Positions 43,074 through 52,499 of a stretch of 64,000 nucleotides of DNA are shown here, piece by piece. Made by a program: the position numbers and the translations under genes. The stretch spans positions 62,001 through 126,000 of the forward strand of contig NZ_JACSKZ010000002.1 in assembly GCF_018617875.1 (NCBI RefSeq), in the 5' to 3' direction. The stretch is from Exiguobacterium algae (lineage in GTDB: Bacteria; Bacillota; Bacilli; Exiguobacteriales; Exiguobacteriaceae). Each line of letters begins with the position of its first letter. Position 1 is the stretch's first letter. The notes below the pieces were generated by a model. The model had not been told where the DNA came from and did no database searches. It saw only the letters and a list, made by a program, of their open reading frames with translations.

Positions 43074-43255
43074 TCTGTCCGATAGATGGTGAAGACCATC
43101 TCTTCTTTCTTCGGATCATTTACTTTTTTCTCTAACGCCAATCCGAACATCAAATCTTGGCTCTTCAACGTACGATTCAATAAATCTACAATTTTATAAA
43201 CGTCTGCCGTCGGCTCAATTCGGACAGTCGCAAGCGTCTCAATATTCGAATTCAT
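43070..43255 (-). CDS. ypmA: YpmA family small protein (DUF4264)
   Basis: 61 residues; IETLATVRIEPTADVYKIVDLLNRTLK...MFGLAL and the final EEMVFTIYRTE match the YpmA family. Function unknown. Follows dinG and precedes ypmB, as in Bacillus. Confidence 0.85.
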   Translation of the reverse strand: MNSNIETLATVRIEPTADVYKIVDLLNRTLKSQDLMFGLALEKKVNDPKKEEMVFTIYRTE

Positions 43256-43319
43256 CCTTATTCCTCCTTCAAAACACTATACGTATCATTATAAAGCGAT
43301 AATTTCACGCTGCCTAGCG

Positions 43320-46130
43320 TTATCTCGGATTTCTTGCTGTGCTCTTTTCCTGTTCATCCAGAAACAACTCCAACTCGGCAAGTGACGTTTCGAGCGTTTC
43401 GTCAATTCGGTCGACTTTCGGCAAACTATTTATAAACTGCTTTCCGTAGCGTGTCGTTTCGACACGTCGGTCGAAGACGAAAATGGCACCATAGTCCTCC
43501 TTCGAACGAATCAATCGACCGACTCCTTGTTTGAAACGAATGACCGCTTGCGGGAGAGATAATTCAAAAAATGAAGACTTCCCGTTCGCCTCGATCTTTT
43601 CAGATCTTGCCTGCATCACCGGTTGATCAGGTGGAGCGAACGGTAAACGAACGATGATGAGACACGTTAACGCTTCACCCGGAATATCGACGCCCTCCCA
43701 AAAACTAGCCGTACCGAACAAAATTGACTGGTCGATTCGCTTGAACTGTTTCGTCAACCGGCTTCTGGACCCTCCGCTCACACCTTGGGCAAGGAGCGTA
43801 TAAGACGGATCCAATTGGTCCCGCACTTGCTCGTGCGTTAAGCGAAGTAATTCATTCGACGTGAACAACACGAGCATCCGACCTTTCGTGACATTCGCAA
43901 TCCGCACAATCGAGTCGGCTGTCTGATTCACAAACTGTGTCAGCGGAACATCGTTAATTAAAGGAATGTCTGTAGGCACAAATAATTTTGCTTGTTGCTT
44001 AAAGTCAAAAGGTGACGGCAGAACGACTCGCCGGACCGTCTGCCCTTCTAAACCAAGTCGACGTTCAATGAAGTTGAAGCGACCCGATACCGTCATTGTC
44101 GCCGACGTCAATACTGTAGAACGCTTTGCAAACAAGCGTTCATGCAACAACGGTCCGATTTCAACCGGCTGTGTATACACCGATGTCAATTTTCGATTTG
44201 CCAGATTCAGCTCGACCCAACTGACCACATCGTCTTCTTTAGACAACATCGTTTCAAAGATGACACTCTCGAGCTCCCTGATTTCTCCCATGAACGTCTT
44301 CAGATCACTGAGAATGGCGCGTTGTTTGAATGTCATATGCTCTTTCCGTTCATCCAACAACCGATGGAGTTGTCGAAGTGAGGTCCGTAAGCTTCTCAGA
44401 CGGTCTTCGAGTCGCTTTGCCACTTCGCGAATAGGCTGGAACACATGACCCTCACGCTCAAACCGGACCGTTTGCCGGGGTTCCTTTTTCTTTCCGAGTG
44501 ATTGTAAGGAAGTGAGCAAGTCATCCAATTCTTCCTCGACACGGGCCATCGACGAATCAATTTGTTGACTGAATGCCTCCGCTTCTTCCGTGACGGAAGT
44601 CAAATCGGCCAGTTGAATGACGCGCGAGTGGAATTTCCCGTCCGCCCCGTAGCCAAACCATTTGAACAGACGATCAAACTGAATCGCATCAAACGTTACG
44701 CCGAAATGATGCGATGCCACCTCTTCCACTTGATGTGCCTCGTCGAGGATCAACGGGGTTTCACTTGGCAGGATGCCTGCTTGATGCTGTAAGTCTGAAA
44801 ATAACAACGCATGATTCGTGACGATAATATCCGCTTCTTTAGATCGCAGTACGGCTCTCGTAAAGAAATCCCGGCTGTACCACGGGTCAAATCGTCCGAA
44901 GTCACCCGAGGCATCTGCTTGAATCAATCGTTTGAACGAAGCGGGTCCTTGCGTCGCCGCCCCGGGGAAAGAGAGTTCTTCTAAGTCCCCGGTTTCTGTC
45001 TCCGTCAACCAGACGAGCACCATCGCTTTGCACATCGAGGACAACAAACCGTCGTTGGCTTCATCGAGGATCATTTCGAATTTTCGTAAGTCGATATAAT
45101 TACGGCGTCCTTTTAGAAGCGTAAACGCGACTTCAGGAAAGATTGCCTTTAAAATCGGGAGATCCCGGTTAAGTAATTGTTCTTGCAGTTGAATCGTGTG
45201 TGTACTCACGACAATCGGTTGTTTCGTTTCGAGCGCATGGTGCGCGCTCGGGATTAAGTATGCAAGTGTTTTTCCGGTACCTGTCCCGGCTTCAACTAAT
45301 AAAGTCGCTTCATCATCCAGCGCTTTATATACATGACGCATCATTTCGAATTGACTTTGTCGTGGTTCAAAGTTTGAGAAAATCGACGGGAGCGTCTCCT
45401 CGATTGTTCGATTCAAAAATGGTTCGAACGGTTCCCGCTCCATTTCAGGCATGACAACGTCAGTCAGGCGGCGGAGGGCAATTTTGCGATGAATATCGAA
45501 TCGCGTTTCGTCGTCCGGACGAATCCCGATCTCACGAATCAATTCATCCAGTAACGGCTCCACGTGACTCGTCCATGCTTCTGATAATTTCCGAAGTCGC
45601 TTCAAAGTGACGACCGGCAATTCTTTTAGTCGCTCCAGCATCCGAATAAACAGCTCAGCCGTCGCTTCTGCGTCACTCAGTGCCCGGTGAGCATCCGTGT
45701 GTACCAAATCAAATTTCTCTGAAAGTGACTCCAAGGCGTGGCTTTCGAGGGTCGGATATAAAATCCGCGCCAATTCTACCGTGTCGATCGCACGGCCTTG
45801 GAACGGTAGATATCCCGCTTGCTCCAAGCTCTCATTCAAAAACGTTAAATCGAATGAGACATTATGCGCCACAAATATTCGTCCATCGAGAATCTTCCAT
45901 ATATCCGGAACGACTTCCTCGAATGTTGGCGAATCTGCCACATCCTCATCACTGATCGTCGTTAACTGCGTGATAAAAGGTGGGATTGAACGACTCGGTC
46001 GAATCAAAGTACTGTAGCGCTCAATCACTTCACTACCTCGAACGACGACCGCCGCAAATTCAATCAGTTCATCACCTGATTTGACGGAATGACCTGTCGT
46101 CTCTAAATCCACTATCACATACGTGTCCAT
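43320..46130 (-). CDS. dinG: DinG-type helicase fused to a DnaQ-like exonuclease
   Basis: 936 residues. N-terminal 3'-5' exonuclease (about 1-165), with DLETTG, DLTFLNESL and HRALSDAEAT carrying the DEDDh residues. Then an XPD/DinG-like helicase with Walker A AGTGTGKT, DEAH box and motif VI QGVGRLIRS. The four cysteines of the iron-sulphur cluster found in E. coli DinG are absent, consistent with Firmicutes versions that act as nucleases rather than cluster-dependent helicases. The ATG at 46130 is preferred; another in-frame ATG is three codons earlier. Confidence 0.9.
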   Translation of the reverse strand: MDTYVIVDLETTGHSVKSGDELIEFAAVVVRGSEVIERYSTLIRPSRSIPPFITQLTTISDEDVADSPTFEEVVPDIWKILDGRIFVAHNVSFDLTFLNESLEQAGYLPFQGRAIDTVELARILYPTLESHALESLSEKFDLVHTDAHRALSDAEATAELFIRMLERLKELPVVTLKRLRKLSEAWTSHVEPLLDELIREIGIRPDDETRFDIHRKIALRRLTDVVMPEMEREPFEPFLNRTIEETLPSIFSNFEPRQSQFEMMRHVYKALDDEATLLVEAGTGTGKTLAYLIPSAHHALETKQPIVVSTHTIQLQEQLLNRDLPILKAIFPEVAFTLLKGRRNYIDLRKFEMILDEANDGLLSSMCKAMVLVWLTETETGDLEELSFPGAATQGPASFKRLIQADASGDFGRFDPWYSRDFFTRAVLRSKEADIIVTNHALLFSDLQHQAGILPSETPLILDEAHQVEEVASHHFGVTFDAIQFDRLFKWFGYGADGKFHSRVIQLADLTSVTEEAEAFSQQIDSSMARVEEELDDLLTSLQSLGKKKEPRQTVRFEREGHVFQPIREVAKRLEDRLRSLRTSLRQLHRLLDERKEHMTFKQRAILSDLKTFMGEIRELESVIFETMLSKEDDVVSWVELNLANRKLTSVYTQPVEIGPLLHERLFAKRSTVLTSATMTVSGRFNFIERRLGLEGQTVRRVVLPSPFDFKQQAKLFVPTDIPLINDVPLTQFVNQTADSIVRIANVTKGRMLVLFTSNELLRLTHEQVRDQLDPSYTLLAQGVSGGSRSRLTKQFKRIDQSILFGTASFWEGVDIPGEALTCLIIVRLPFAPPDQPVMQARSEKIEANGKSSFFELSLPQAVIRFKQGVGRLIRSKEDYGAIFVFDRRVETTRYGKQFINSLPKVDRIDETLETSLAELELFLDEQEKSTARNPR

Positions 46131-46197
46131 ATCATCCATCCCATCTTTGGCACGCTCGTGCTTTCTGTCTGTCTCATCTTACCATAGAACGAACCAT

Positions 46198-46234
46198 GAA
46201 AAAAACGAGGATGTCTTCGAAAGACACCCTCGTC
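46198..46234 (-). terminator. Terminator between panD and dinG
   Basis: Minus-strand stem ACGAGGGTGTCTT / AAGACATCCTCGT (one G-U pair), small loop, seven T. Separates the pan operon from dinG-ypmA-ypmB. Confidence 0.85.
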
Positions 46235-46238
46235 ATGC

Positions 46239-46622
46239 TCATAAAATCGTGTGTGCGATTTCCTCGTACAACAACTGATCAATCTCATTTCGCTCGTTCA
46301 ACACGGCTACTTTTGGACGATGCTCTTTTGCTTCTTCAGCTGTCATTTGACCATACGCCATAATGATGACGACATCTCCCACCTGGAAGTGTCGCGCTGC
46401 TGCGCCATTCAAACAGACGACGCCAGATCCGCGCTCCCCTTTGATAACATACGTCTCAATGCGGGCTCCGTTATGGTTATTTGTAATATGAACGTGCTCA
46501 TTCTCCATGATGCCGACCGCGTCCATCAAGTCTTCATCGATCGTGATCGATCCCACGTAATGCAGGTTCGCCTCTGTCACGGTTGCTTTATGAAGTTTTG
46601 CATGCATAAATGTACGAATCAT
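46239..46622 (-). CDS. panD: Aspartate 1-decarboxylase proenzyme
   Basis: 127 residues, pyruvoyl enzyme making beta-alanine for pantothenate. The self-cleavage site Gly24-Ser25 is in YVGSITID. Also [14 protein letters not shown] and the later [12 protein letters not shown]. The ATG at 46622 gives the standard 127 residues and lies seven bases after GAGGGG. In-frame upstream ATGs overlap panC. Ends the pan operon. Confidence 0.95.
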   Translation of the reverse strand: MIRTFMHAKLHKATVTEANLHYVGSITIDEDLMDAVGIMENEHVHITNNHNGARIETYVIKGERGSGVVCLNGAAARHFQVGDVVIIMAYGQMTAEEAKEHRPKVAVLNERNEIDQLLYEEIAHTIL

Positions 46623-46627
46623 TCGAT

Positions 46628-47458
46628 TCATCCCCTCTTCCAAATCACATTATCAATCAATCGTGCCCGCTCAAACTGAACAGCCACAGCTAACAATACT
46701 TCTGATGAGGCCTCTGTCGCTTCTCCGAGCGTCGGATAGTCGACGAGCTCAACATAGTCAATCCGGCTATCCGGAATCTCTGAAAGTGTTTGAGTCAATT
46801 TCTGTTTCACTTCATTGAATGTGTGTCCGGATTCAAGTGCATCACGGGCATCCATCAATCCTTTGTAGATTCGACTCGCGTCCTCTTTTTCGGTTTCGGT
46901 CAAATAGACGTTTCGAGAAGATTTGGCAAGTCCTGTCTCCTCACGAATGATCGGACAACGTCGGATTGTGACCGGAACGAAGTAATCACGAACATACCCT
47001 TCAATCAATGCCACCTGTTGAGCATCTTTCAATCCGAAATAGGCATGTGTCGGTTGAACAAGATTAAATAATTTCGAGACGATTGTCAACACACCATCAA
47101 AATGACCGGGCCGGCTTGCGCCACAGAGCACATCGGCGCCCTGTCGCACAGTGACTCGAGCCATGTCTAGAGGATACATCGTTGCCGTATCGGGATAGAA
47201 TAGGAGGTCCACCCCTGCTTCCCTTGCCAACTTTTCATCCCGTTCAAAATCTCGCGGATAGCGATCCAAATCCTCATTTGGGCCGAACTGTGTCGGGTTG
47301 ACAAAGATACTCATCACGACGAACTCATTCTCCCGTCGTGCGGACTCGACTAGACTCATATGTCCTTCATGTAAGTACCCCATCGTCGGCACGAACCCAA
47401 TCGATTGATGCGCCGGGAGTACTTCTTTTAATTCAGGAATGGTCGAAACGATTTTCAT
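46628..47458 (-). CDS. panC: Pantothenate synthetase
   Basis: 276 residues: ATP-dependent condensation of pantoate and beta-alanine. HIGH-like HEGHMSLV and the signature [12 protein letters not shown] at residues 22-33; [12 protein letters not shown]. Overlaps panB by four bases; five bases separate it from panD. Confidence 0.95.
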   Translation of the reverse strand: MKIVSTIPELKEVLPAHQSIGFVPTMGYLHEGHMSLVESARRENEFVVMSIFVNPTQFGPNEDLDRYPRDFERDEKLAREAGVDLLFYPDTATMYPLDMARVTVRQGADVLCGASRPGHFDGVLTIVSKLFNLVQPTHAYFGLKDAQQVALIEGYVRDYFVPVTIRRCPIIREETGLAKSSRNVYLTETEKEDASRIYKGLMDARDALESGHTFNEVKQKLTQTLSEIPDSRIDYVELVDYPTLGEATEASSEVLLAVAVQFERARLIDNVIWKRG

Positions 47459-48291
47459 GCCTTCCCTCCATAGAGCGAATCGAGAAGCGACTCGTCCATC
47501 GTGAACGTATGTCGTTCAAGCGGAAACTCTCCCGATTTTGTCGCCTCTACATATGACTGGATGGCTTGGGTAGCGGTTTCGTTCAAATCGGCGTATGCCT
47601 CGACGAATTTCGGAAGACGATTGACCCCGTACTTCAAGATGTCGTGATAGACCAATACCTGTCCGTCCACTTCCGCTCCGGCGCCGATTCCAATCACCGG
47701 AATGTGAAGGGCGTCTGCGATCCGTTTTGCAAGTTGATGCGGCACGCATTCCAATACGAGCATTTTGGCACCGACCCGTTCCGCTTCCAGACTGTCTTGA
47801 AGTAATTGTTCTGCTGCTTCTAATGACTTCCCTTGAACTTTATATCCTTCAAGCACCCCGACCGACTGCGGTGTCAAACCAAGATGGGCGACACAAGGCA
47901 TGCCGACATTCGTTAACCGCTCGATTGTACGTAAGACTTCACCCGCACCTTCAAGTTTGATTGCGTCCGCATGGCCTTCCTGGAAAAGGGAAGCCGCAGC
48001 TTGAAGTGTCCGATCAAAATCTCCATGATAGGTCGCAAACGGCATGTCCACGACGACGAACGTCTCTTTTGCTCCGCGACGGACCGCTTTCGAATGATGA
48101 ATCATATCGGAAATCGTCACCGGAATCGTCGAATCATAGCCAAGTACGACCATCCCGAGTGAATCTCCGACTAAAATGATGTCGACTCCTGATGCCTCGG
48201 CCAGCTTGGCTGAGGGATAATCATAAGCCGTTAACATGACCAACTTTTCCTGTTGGTCCATTTTCTTCAACAATGAAGTCATCGTATGCAT
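47455..48291 (-). CDS. panB: 3-methyl-2-oxobutanoate hydroxymethyltransferase
   Basis: 278 residues, TIM barrel using methylene-tetrahydrofolate to make ketopantoate. Metal and substrate motifs: [33 protein letters not shown]. Starts with ATG after TAGGAGGAG. First gene of panBCD, behind a long leader that ends in a terminator hairpin 27 bases upstream of the start. Confidence 0.95.
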   Translation of the reverse strand: MHTMTSLLKKMDQQEKLVMLTAYDYPSAKLAEASGVDIILVGDSLGMVVLGYDSTIPVTISDMIHHSKAVRRGAKETFVVVDMPFATYHGDFDRTLQAAASLFQEGHADAIKLEGAGEVLRTIERLTNVGMPCVAHLGLTPQSVGVLEGYKVQGKSLEAAEQLLQDSLEAERVGAKMLVLECVPHQLAKRIADALHIPVIGIGAGAEVDGQVLVYHDILKYGVNRLPKFVEAYADLNETATQAIQSYVEATKSGEFPLERHTFTMDESLLDSLYGGKA

Positions 48292-48317
48292 GTTGCTCTC
48301 CTCCTAAATGTGGAGAC

Positions 48318-48484
48318 AGAAAAGAATAAACGCCTTCTTACACATGTGGTAAGAAGGCGCACGAAAACAATCTCATGGTTTTCATGATGTAGTGTCCTTC
48401 TGTCCCTGTCATAACGATCAAGGCAGACAAATGAAAGTGACGGTCTGCGAATCAGTACACTTCGATGAACGATAGCGTCCGACA
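48318..48484 (-). promoter_or_regulatory. panB leader RNA with terminator hairpin (candidate riboregulator)
   Basis: About 165 bases between the promoter and the panB ribosome binding site. The 3' end is a hairpin CGCCTTCTTAC / GTAAGAAGGCG plus T-rich run (48358-48318). Upstream are a GCAGAC/GTCTGC stem (14-base loop), GTGTC/GACAC pairing over the segment and TCATG/CATGA. AGAAGG at 48401-48396 could pair with CCTTCT of the terminator. An RNA called the pan motif is known upstream of panB in other Firmicutes; whether this leader belongs to it was not tested. Confidence 0.5.
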
Positions 48485-48489
48485 CCTTT

Positions 48490-48518
48490 ATTATAGACGA
48501 TGCTCCCGCTTACATCAA
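48490..48518 (-). promoter_or_regulatory. Promoter of the panBCD operon, -35 inside the birA stop codon
   Basis: Minus-strand TTGATG (48518-48513), 17-base spacer, perfect TATAAT (48495-48490). The -35 overlaps the birA stop codon, so the pan leader starts immediately after birA. Confidence 0.7.
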
Positions 48519-49477
48519 TCATTCCACACTGCGATCTCCGCGGAGTAGATGGACTCAATCCGACCCTCACGCTCCATCAGTAGCGCGCCTTCATCCGAGA
48601 TGCCACGCATCGTTCCTTTACGCTCTTTACCAGAGGCGAGAATAGTCACTTCTTCGCCTAAATAAGCAGCGTGTTGCAACCAATGTTCACGAATCGGAGC
48701 AAATCCCTCCTCTAACAATAAGTCATATTCCGCTTCCAGAGAGTTCAAGAGGTGGGCCAACAATTCGCTGCGCCGATGTTCCTGACCTGTCTCGATTCGC
48801 AATGAAGTTGCGCGATGACTCAACTCGGTTGGGATGTGTCCGCCATTTACGTTGATCCCAAAACCTAGAATGACCGCTTGGATCCGGTCCCCTTCGGTCT
48901 GCATCTCGGTCAAGATTCCCCCGATTTTCTTCCCGTTGAGCAATAGATCGTTCGGCCATTTGATTTTGACAGGGAGTTGTCGATCATTCAATGCCCGTGC
49001 GAAGGCACTCGCTGCCATCAATGTCAGTTTGGATGCCTCACGTATCGGCAATTCCGGACGCAAGATGACACTCGCCGCGATGTTTACCTGTTTCGGGTTA
49101 TACCAATTCCGACCTAACTGACCTCTTCCGGCCGTCTGCTCTTCACTGATGATCAAGGTTCCTTCGGAAGCATGCTGCTGGGCTAGCTCATGCGCAATGC
49201 GTTGGGTCGTATCTACTTGTTCGAATGCATGAACCTCTTGACCGAACCGACCTCGACGAAAAGAAACGAAAGCCGGTTCATCGAATCGGTCGGTCTGTTC
49301 AATCAGTTGATAACCTGTGCGTGGAATGGTCACGATGGCGTAACCGTCTTGTTTTAACGTTTCAATATGTTTCCAAATAGCGGTACGTGAAATATTTAAT
49401 TGTCGTGCCAATTCTTGTCCGCTCCATACGTTTCCGTCTTGTAATAACGTTAATACACGCCCTCTCGTTGAAGCCAT
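48515..49477 (-). CDS. birA: Bifunctional biotin ligase / biotin operon repressor
   Basis: 320 residues. N-terminal winged-helix DNA-binding domain (1-60, GQELARQLNISRTAIWKHI), central ligase domain with GRGQLGRNW (the usual motif is GRGRRGR) and KIKWPNDLLLNGKKIGGIL. Attaches biotin to carboxylases and represses biotin genes. Starts 28 bases inside cca, an overlap longer than the usual four bases. Confidence 0.92.
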   Translation of the reverse strand: MASTRGRVLTLLQDGNVWSGQELARQLNISRTAIWKHIETLKQDGYAIVTIPRTGYQLIEQTDRFDEPAFVSFRRGRFGQEVHAFEQVDTTQRIAHELAQQHASEGTLIISEEQTAGRGQLGRNWYNPKQVNIAASVILRPELPIREASKLTLMAASAFARALNDRQLPVKIKWPNDLLLNGKKIGGILTEMQTEGDRIQAVILGFGINVNGGHIPTELSHRATSLRIETGQEHRRSELLAHLLNSLEAEYDLLLEEGFAPIREHWLQHAAYLGEEVTILASGKERKGTMRGISDEGALLMEREGRIESIYSAEIAVWND

Positions 49478-50589
49478 TTTTTCGCCTCCTCTCTCAAGAT
49501 TGTTGAATCATTCGGAATTTGTTCGAGTACAACCTGTTTCTCAAGGTCCGCCAATAAATATTTGATCATCGCACCTCTCGCACCGAGTTCGAGCGCATCT
49601 CGACCATCAAAACCAAGCTCTTTTCGCGTCCGGATCGCCAACGACTGTTTCAACTCACGGCTTCGGTCTTCCATCCCATGCATGTTGAAATAGGTCGACA
49701 AGATCGATTCGCTTGTCGAGTAAATGTGCATCGGATCGAGTTCAGACTCGAACAGAGCTGCCAGGATCGCGGCCTCCCGTTTGATCGCATTAGATCGTTT
49801 CCAGGGAAGAAGCCAATTCTCATCTTTAGCGTGATACAAGAAGAGCGCCCACGCACTGACCGCATTCACAGGTGTCCGTACGTCGTGAAGCACCCGATTG
49901 ACCAGTTCGGTCGATACGTTCGGTAAGAACCGGTGAATACCGAGCTCAACCATTTCGGATAACGCCTTCCGATAGGCGGGACCACACATCATCTTTTCAA
50001 ACTCGATGGCCACTCGTTCCATGGCGATCTGCTCAAGCTTTTGACCAAGTGCGCTCGCCGCGTCCCGTAATTCTTCCTCCAATGAAAAATCGAGTTGGGA
50101 CATGAATCGGAACGCCCGCATGATGCGCAGGGCATCTTCTCCGAAGCGCTCGTAAGGGCTGCCTACCGTACGGATGATTTTCTGTTCGAGATCGTTCTGT
50201 CCTCCGAACAGGTCGACGACTTGTCCATCATGGAACGCCATCGCGTTCATCGTGAAGTCACGACGCAGCATGTCTTCCTCCAGGGAGACGCCGAGAGAGA
50301 CATGATCAGGACGGCGTGCGTCTGAGTAAGTGCCTTCTGAACGGAATGTCGTCACCTCGAACGGATGATGGTCGATGATGACCGTCACCGTCCCGTGTTC
50401 GATTCCGGTCGGGACAGATTTCGGGAACAACGCCATCACTTCCTCCGGAAAGAGTGACGTCGCCAGGTCGATATCGTCCGGCAGATTTCCTAACACATAG
50501 TCACGGACCGCGCCACCGACGATATAAGCCTCTCCACCCGACTGGTTGATCGTATCAATGATTTGTTTCGCATATTCCCACTCGGTCAT
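49450..50589 (-). CDS. cca: CCA tRNA nucleotidyltransferase
   Basis: 379 residues, class II CCA-adding enzyme. Motif A GGAVRDYVLG and DIDLATS with the two catalytic Asp; ADDRRDFT-type region as LRRDFTMNAMAF; the template region EDALRIMRAFRF. Adds or repairs the 3' CCA end. Overlaps bshA by four bases and birA by 28 bases. Confidence 0.93.
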   Translation of the reverse strand: MTEWEYAKQIIDTINQSGGEAYIVGGAVRDYVLGNLPDDIDLATSLFPEEVMALFPKSVPTGIEHGTVTVIIDHHPFEVTTFRSEGTYSDARRPDHVSLGVSLEEDMLRRDFTMNAMAFHDGQVVDLFGGQNDLEQKIIRTVGSPYERFGEDALRIMRAFRFMSQLDFSLEEELRDAASALGQKLEQIAMERVAIEFEKMMCGPAYRKALSEMVELGIHRFLPNVSTELVNRVLHDVRTPVNAVSAWALFLYHAKDENWLLPWKRSNAIKREAAILAALFESELDPMHIYSTSESILSTYFNMHGMEDRSRELKQSLAIRTRKELGFDGRDALELGARGAMIKYLLADLEKQVVLEQIPNDSTILREEAKKWLQREGVY

Positions 50590-51707
50590 GACTGCACCAC
50601 CTGTTCATACAAGCGTTCATACTCGGTCACGACATCATGCGATGCGAACCGTTTCGCATTCTCAAGACCTGTCTGTTTGAATGTGTCCCGCAACGACTGA
50701 TCGGTCAAAATGCGCTGCATCGCCGCTGCCGCAACTTCTGCATTCCCTCGGGGCACGACAAATCCGTCGACACCGTCCGTGATCACTTCAGGCAAACCGC
50801 CTGCATCACTGACAACCGACGGGACGCCGGTCGCCATCGCTTCGAGGGCGACGAGTCCAAATGCTTCTTTATCCGACAATAAGACATGGAGGTCACTGAT
50901 GGCGAGGAGCGCCGCCACCTGTTCTTGCTTCCCGGCAAAGATGACCTGGTCTTCGAGTCCCATCTCACCGACTTGGCGCCGCATCGCGCCCATGAGCGGA
51001 CCGTCTCCGACGAGGAGTAACTTTTTGTTCGGGACGTCTAGTCGCGCAAACGCCTCTAAGACGAGATCGACCCGTTTTACCTGACGGAAGTTCGAAATGT
51101 GGATGACGACTTGGTCTGCCTCACCTAATCCGTATCGTTCCCGTAACAGCGGGTCAGATTGCGGTTGATAAACCGATTCGTCAATAAAGTTATGGATCAC
51201 CTGGATCGGTAAATCTCGAGCGATTCGCGCAAACGTCTCTTCCTTCAAACTGTTCGAGACGGCGGTGATTGCGTTTGACTGCCGGAGACCGTAAAGGATG
51301 GCCGGCTTCAGCTCCTCATCTTCCCCGAGTACCGTGATGTCTGTCCCGTGTAACGTTGATACGATCGGCGTCTTCATGCCGGCCATTTCTCGTCCGAGGG
51401 CGGCACAAACCGCATGCGGCACCGCATAATGCGCATGGATGACATCAAGTCCGAACGTTTGGATGACGCTTGCGATTTTTGCAGACAGCGTCATATCGTA
51501 AGGCGGATACCGGAAGACGGAATATTGATTGATTTCAACCTGATGGAACGTGATATTCGGGTGGTAGGCGTTCAACCGAAACGGGATGCTACTCGTTATA
51601 AAATGAACGTCGTGACCTCGTTCGGCGAGTTTCATGCCGAGCTCAGTCGCTAAAATACCCGATCCCCCGACCGATGGATAACAAAGAATCCCAATCCGAT
51701 ATTTCAT
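50586..51707 (-). CDS. bshA: Bacillithiol glycosyltransferase BshA
   Basis: 373 residues, GT4 family glycosyltransferase that joins UDP-GlcNAc and L-malate, first step of bacillithiol synthesis. Shows GGSGILATELGMKLAERGH at the N-terminus, EAFGLVALEAMATGVPSV and the C-terminal nucleotide-binding region. Starts four bases inside bshB1 and overlaps cca; the bshB1-bshA-cca-birA order matches Bacillus. Confidence 0.94.
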   Translation of the reverse strand: MKYRIGILCYPSVGGSGILATELGMKLAERGHDVHFITSSIPFRLNAYHPNITFHQVEINQYSVFRYPPYDMTLSAKIASVIQTFGLDVIHAHYAVPHAVCAALGREMAGMKTPIVSTLHGTDITVLGEDEELKPAILYGLRQSNAITAVSNSLKEETFARIARDLPIQVIHNFIDESVYQPQSDPLLRERYGLGEADQVVIHISNFRQVKRVDLVLEAFARLDVPNKKLLLVGDGPLMGAMRRQVGEMGLEDQVIFAGKQEQVAALLAISDLHVLLSDKEAFGLVALEAMATGVPSVVSDAGGLPEVITDGVDGFVVPRGNAEVAAAAMQRILTDQSLRDTFKQTGLENAKRFASHDVVTEYERLYEQVVQS

Positions 51708-52387
51708 GAGAGCTCACCTGCCTGTTTGAGCGCATATGGCCGAATTCGTTTCAAGCCTTCCGCATACGAGACGCCAATCAAACTCCCGAAATGACGTTCA
51801 CGCGCCACGACAAGCTCGACATACGCGTCGGTCAGCGGCGTCGCTACGCCGTCCTGCGGAGTGAATTGACTCGCATAACACTGGAGCGCTTGTTTTTTCT
51901 GTTCGATTGTATCCGAGATGTCGATACAGACATCCGGTTCCACGTGCGCATTGATCATATATTGATATACACTCGCCGGACGGAAAGCTTCGATTTCCGG
52001 TAAGTATTTACGGATACCCGAGTTGAAAAGCGCCTCTTTTACGAGATGCGCACACGCCGCATGGTCAGGATGACGGTCGACTTCATACGGATAAAGGACA
52101 TGCGTCGGACGCTCAGTTCGAATCAACCGAACGAGTTGTTCCAACTGTTCCGGTCCCCCGTCGATTCCGCGATCCGGGAATCCCATGTTGATGCGCCGGA
52201 CCCCAAGCACGCGATCTGCGTTTGCTGCTTCGTGTTGTCGGGTGTCGACGTCCCCATTTGAAGAGAGTTCGGCTCTCGTTAAGTCGACGTAAACGACTTC
52301 GATGCCCGCTCTCGTCCATTGGGCGGTCATTCCGGAAATCCCGATTTCAATATCATCGGGATGTGCTCCGATTGCTACTACTTTCAT
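51704..52387 (-). CDS. bshB1: Bacillithiol deacetylase BshB1
   Basis: 227 residues, zinc-dependent LmbE/PIG-L deacetylase that removes acetyl from GlcNAc-malate. Zinc motif AHPDD at residues 9-13 and HPDHAACAHL later. The ATG at 52387 has GAGGTGATG upstream; the longer in-frame frame has no site. First gene of the bacillithiol/tRNA unit. Divergent from the yitT-like gene. Confidence 0.94.
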   Translation of the reverse strand: MKVVAIGAHPDDIEIGISGMTAQWTRAGIEVVYVDLTRAELSSNGDVDTRQHEAANADRVLGVRRINMGFPDRGIDGGPEQLEQLVRLIRTERPTHVLYPYEVDRHPDHAACAHLVKEALFNSGIRKYLPEIEAFRPASVYQYMINAHVEPDVCIDISDTIEQKKQALQCYASQFTPQDGVATPLTDAYVELVVARERHFGSLIGVSYAEGLKRIRPYALKQAGELS

Positions 52388-52499
52388 AAACATCACCTCT
52401 TCTTTGAAAAGTATAGCCGACTCGTTTACGAATGTCATATGTTCAGGGTAGTCAAGGGCTTACTTTTTCGAGTACTCTATTGTTTGGGAGGTGAACCAG

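Noticed and set aside
41360-43319. Possible T-box riboswitch upstream of asnS or aspB
   Set aside because: Gaps are 20-40 bases, too short for a T-box leader, and no T-box sequence is present.
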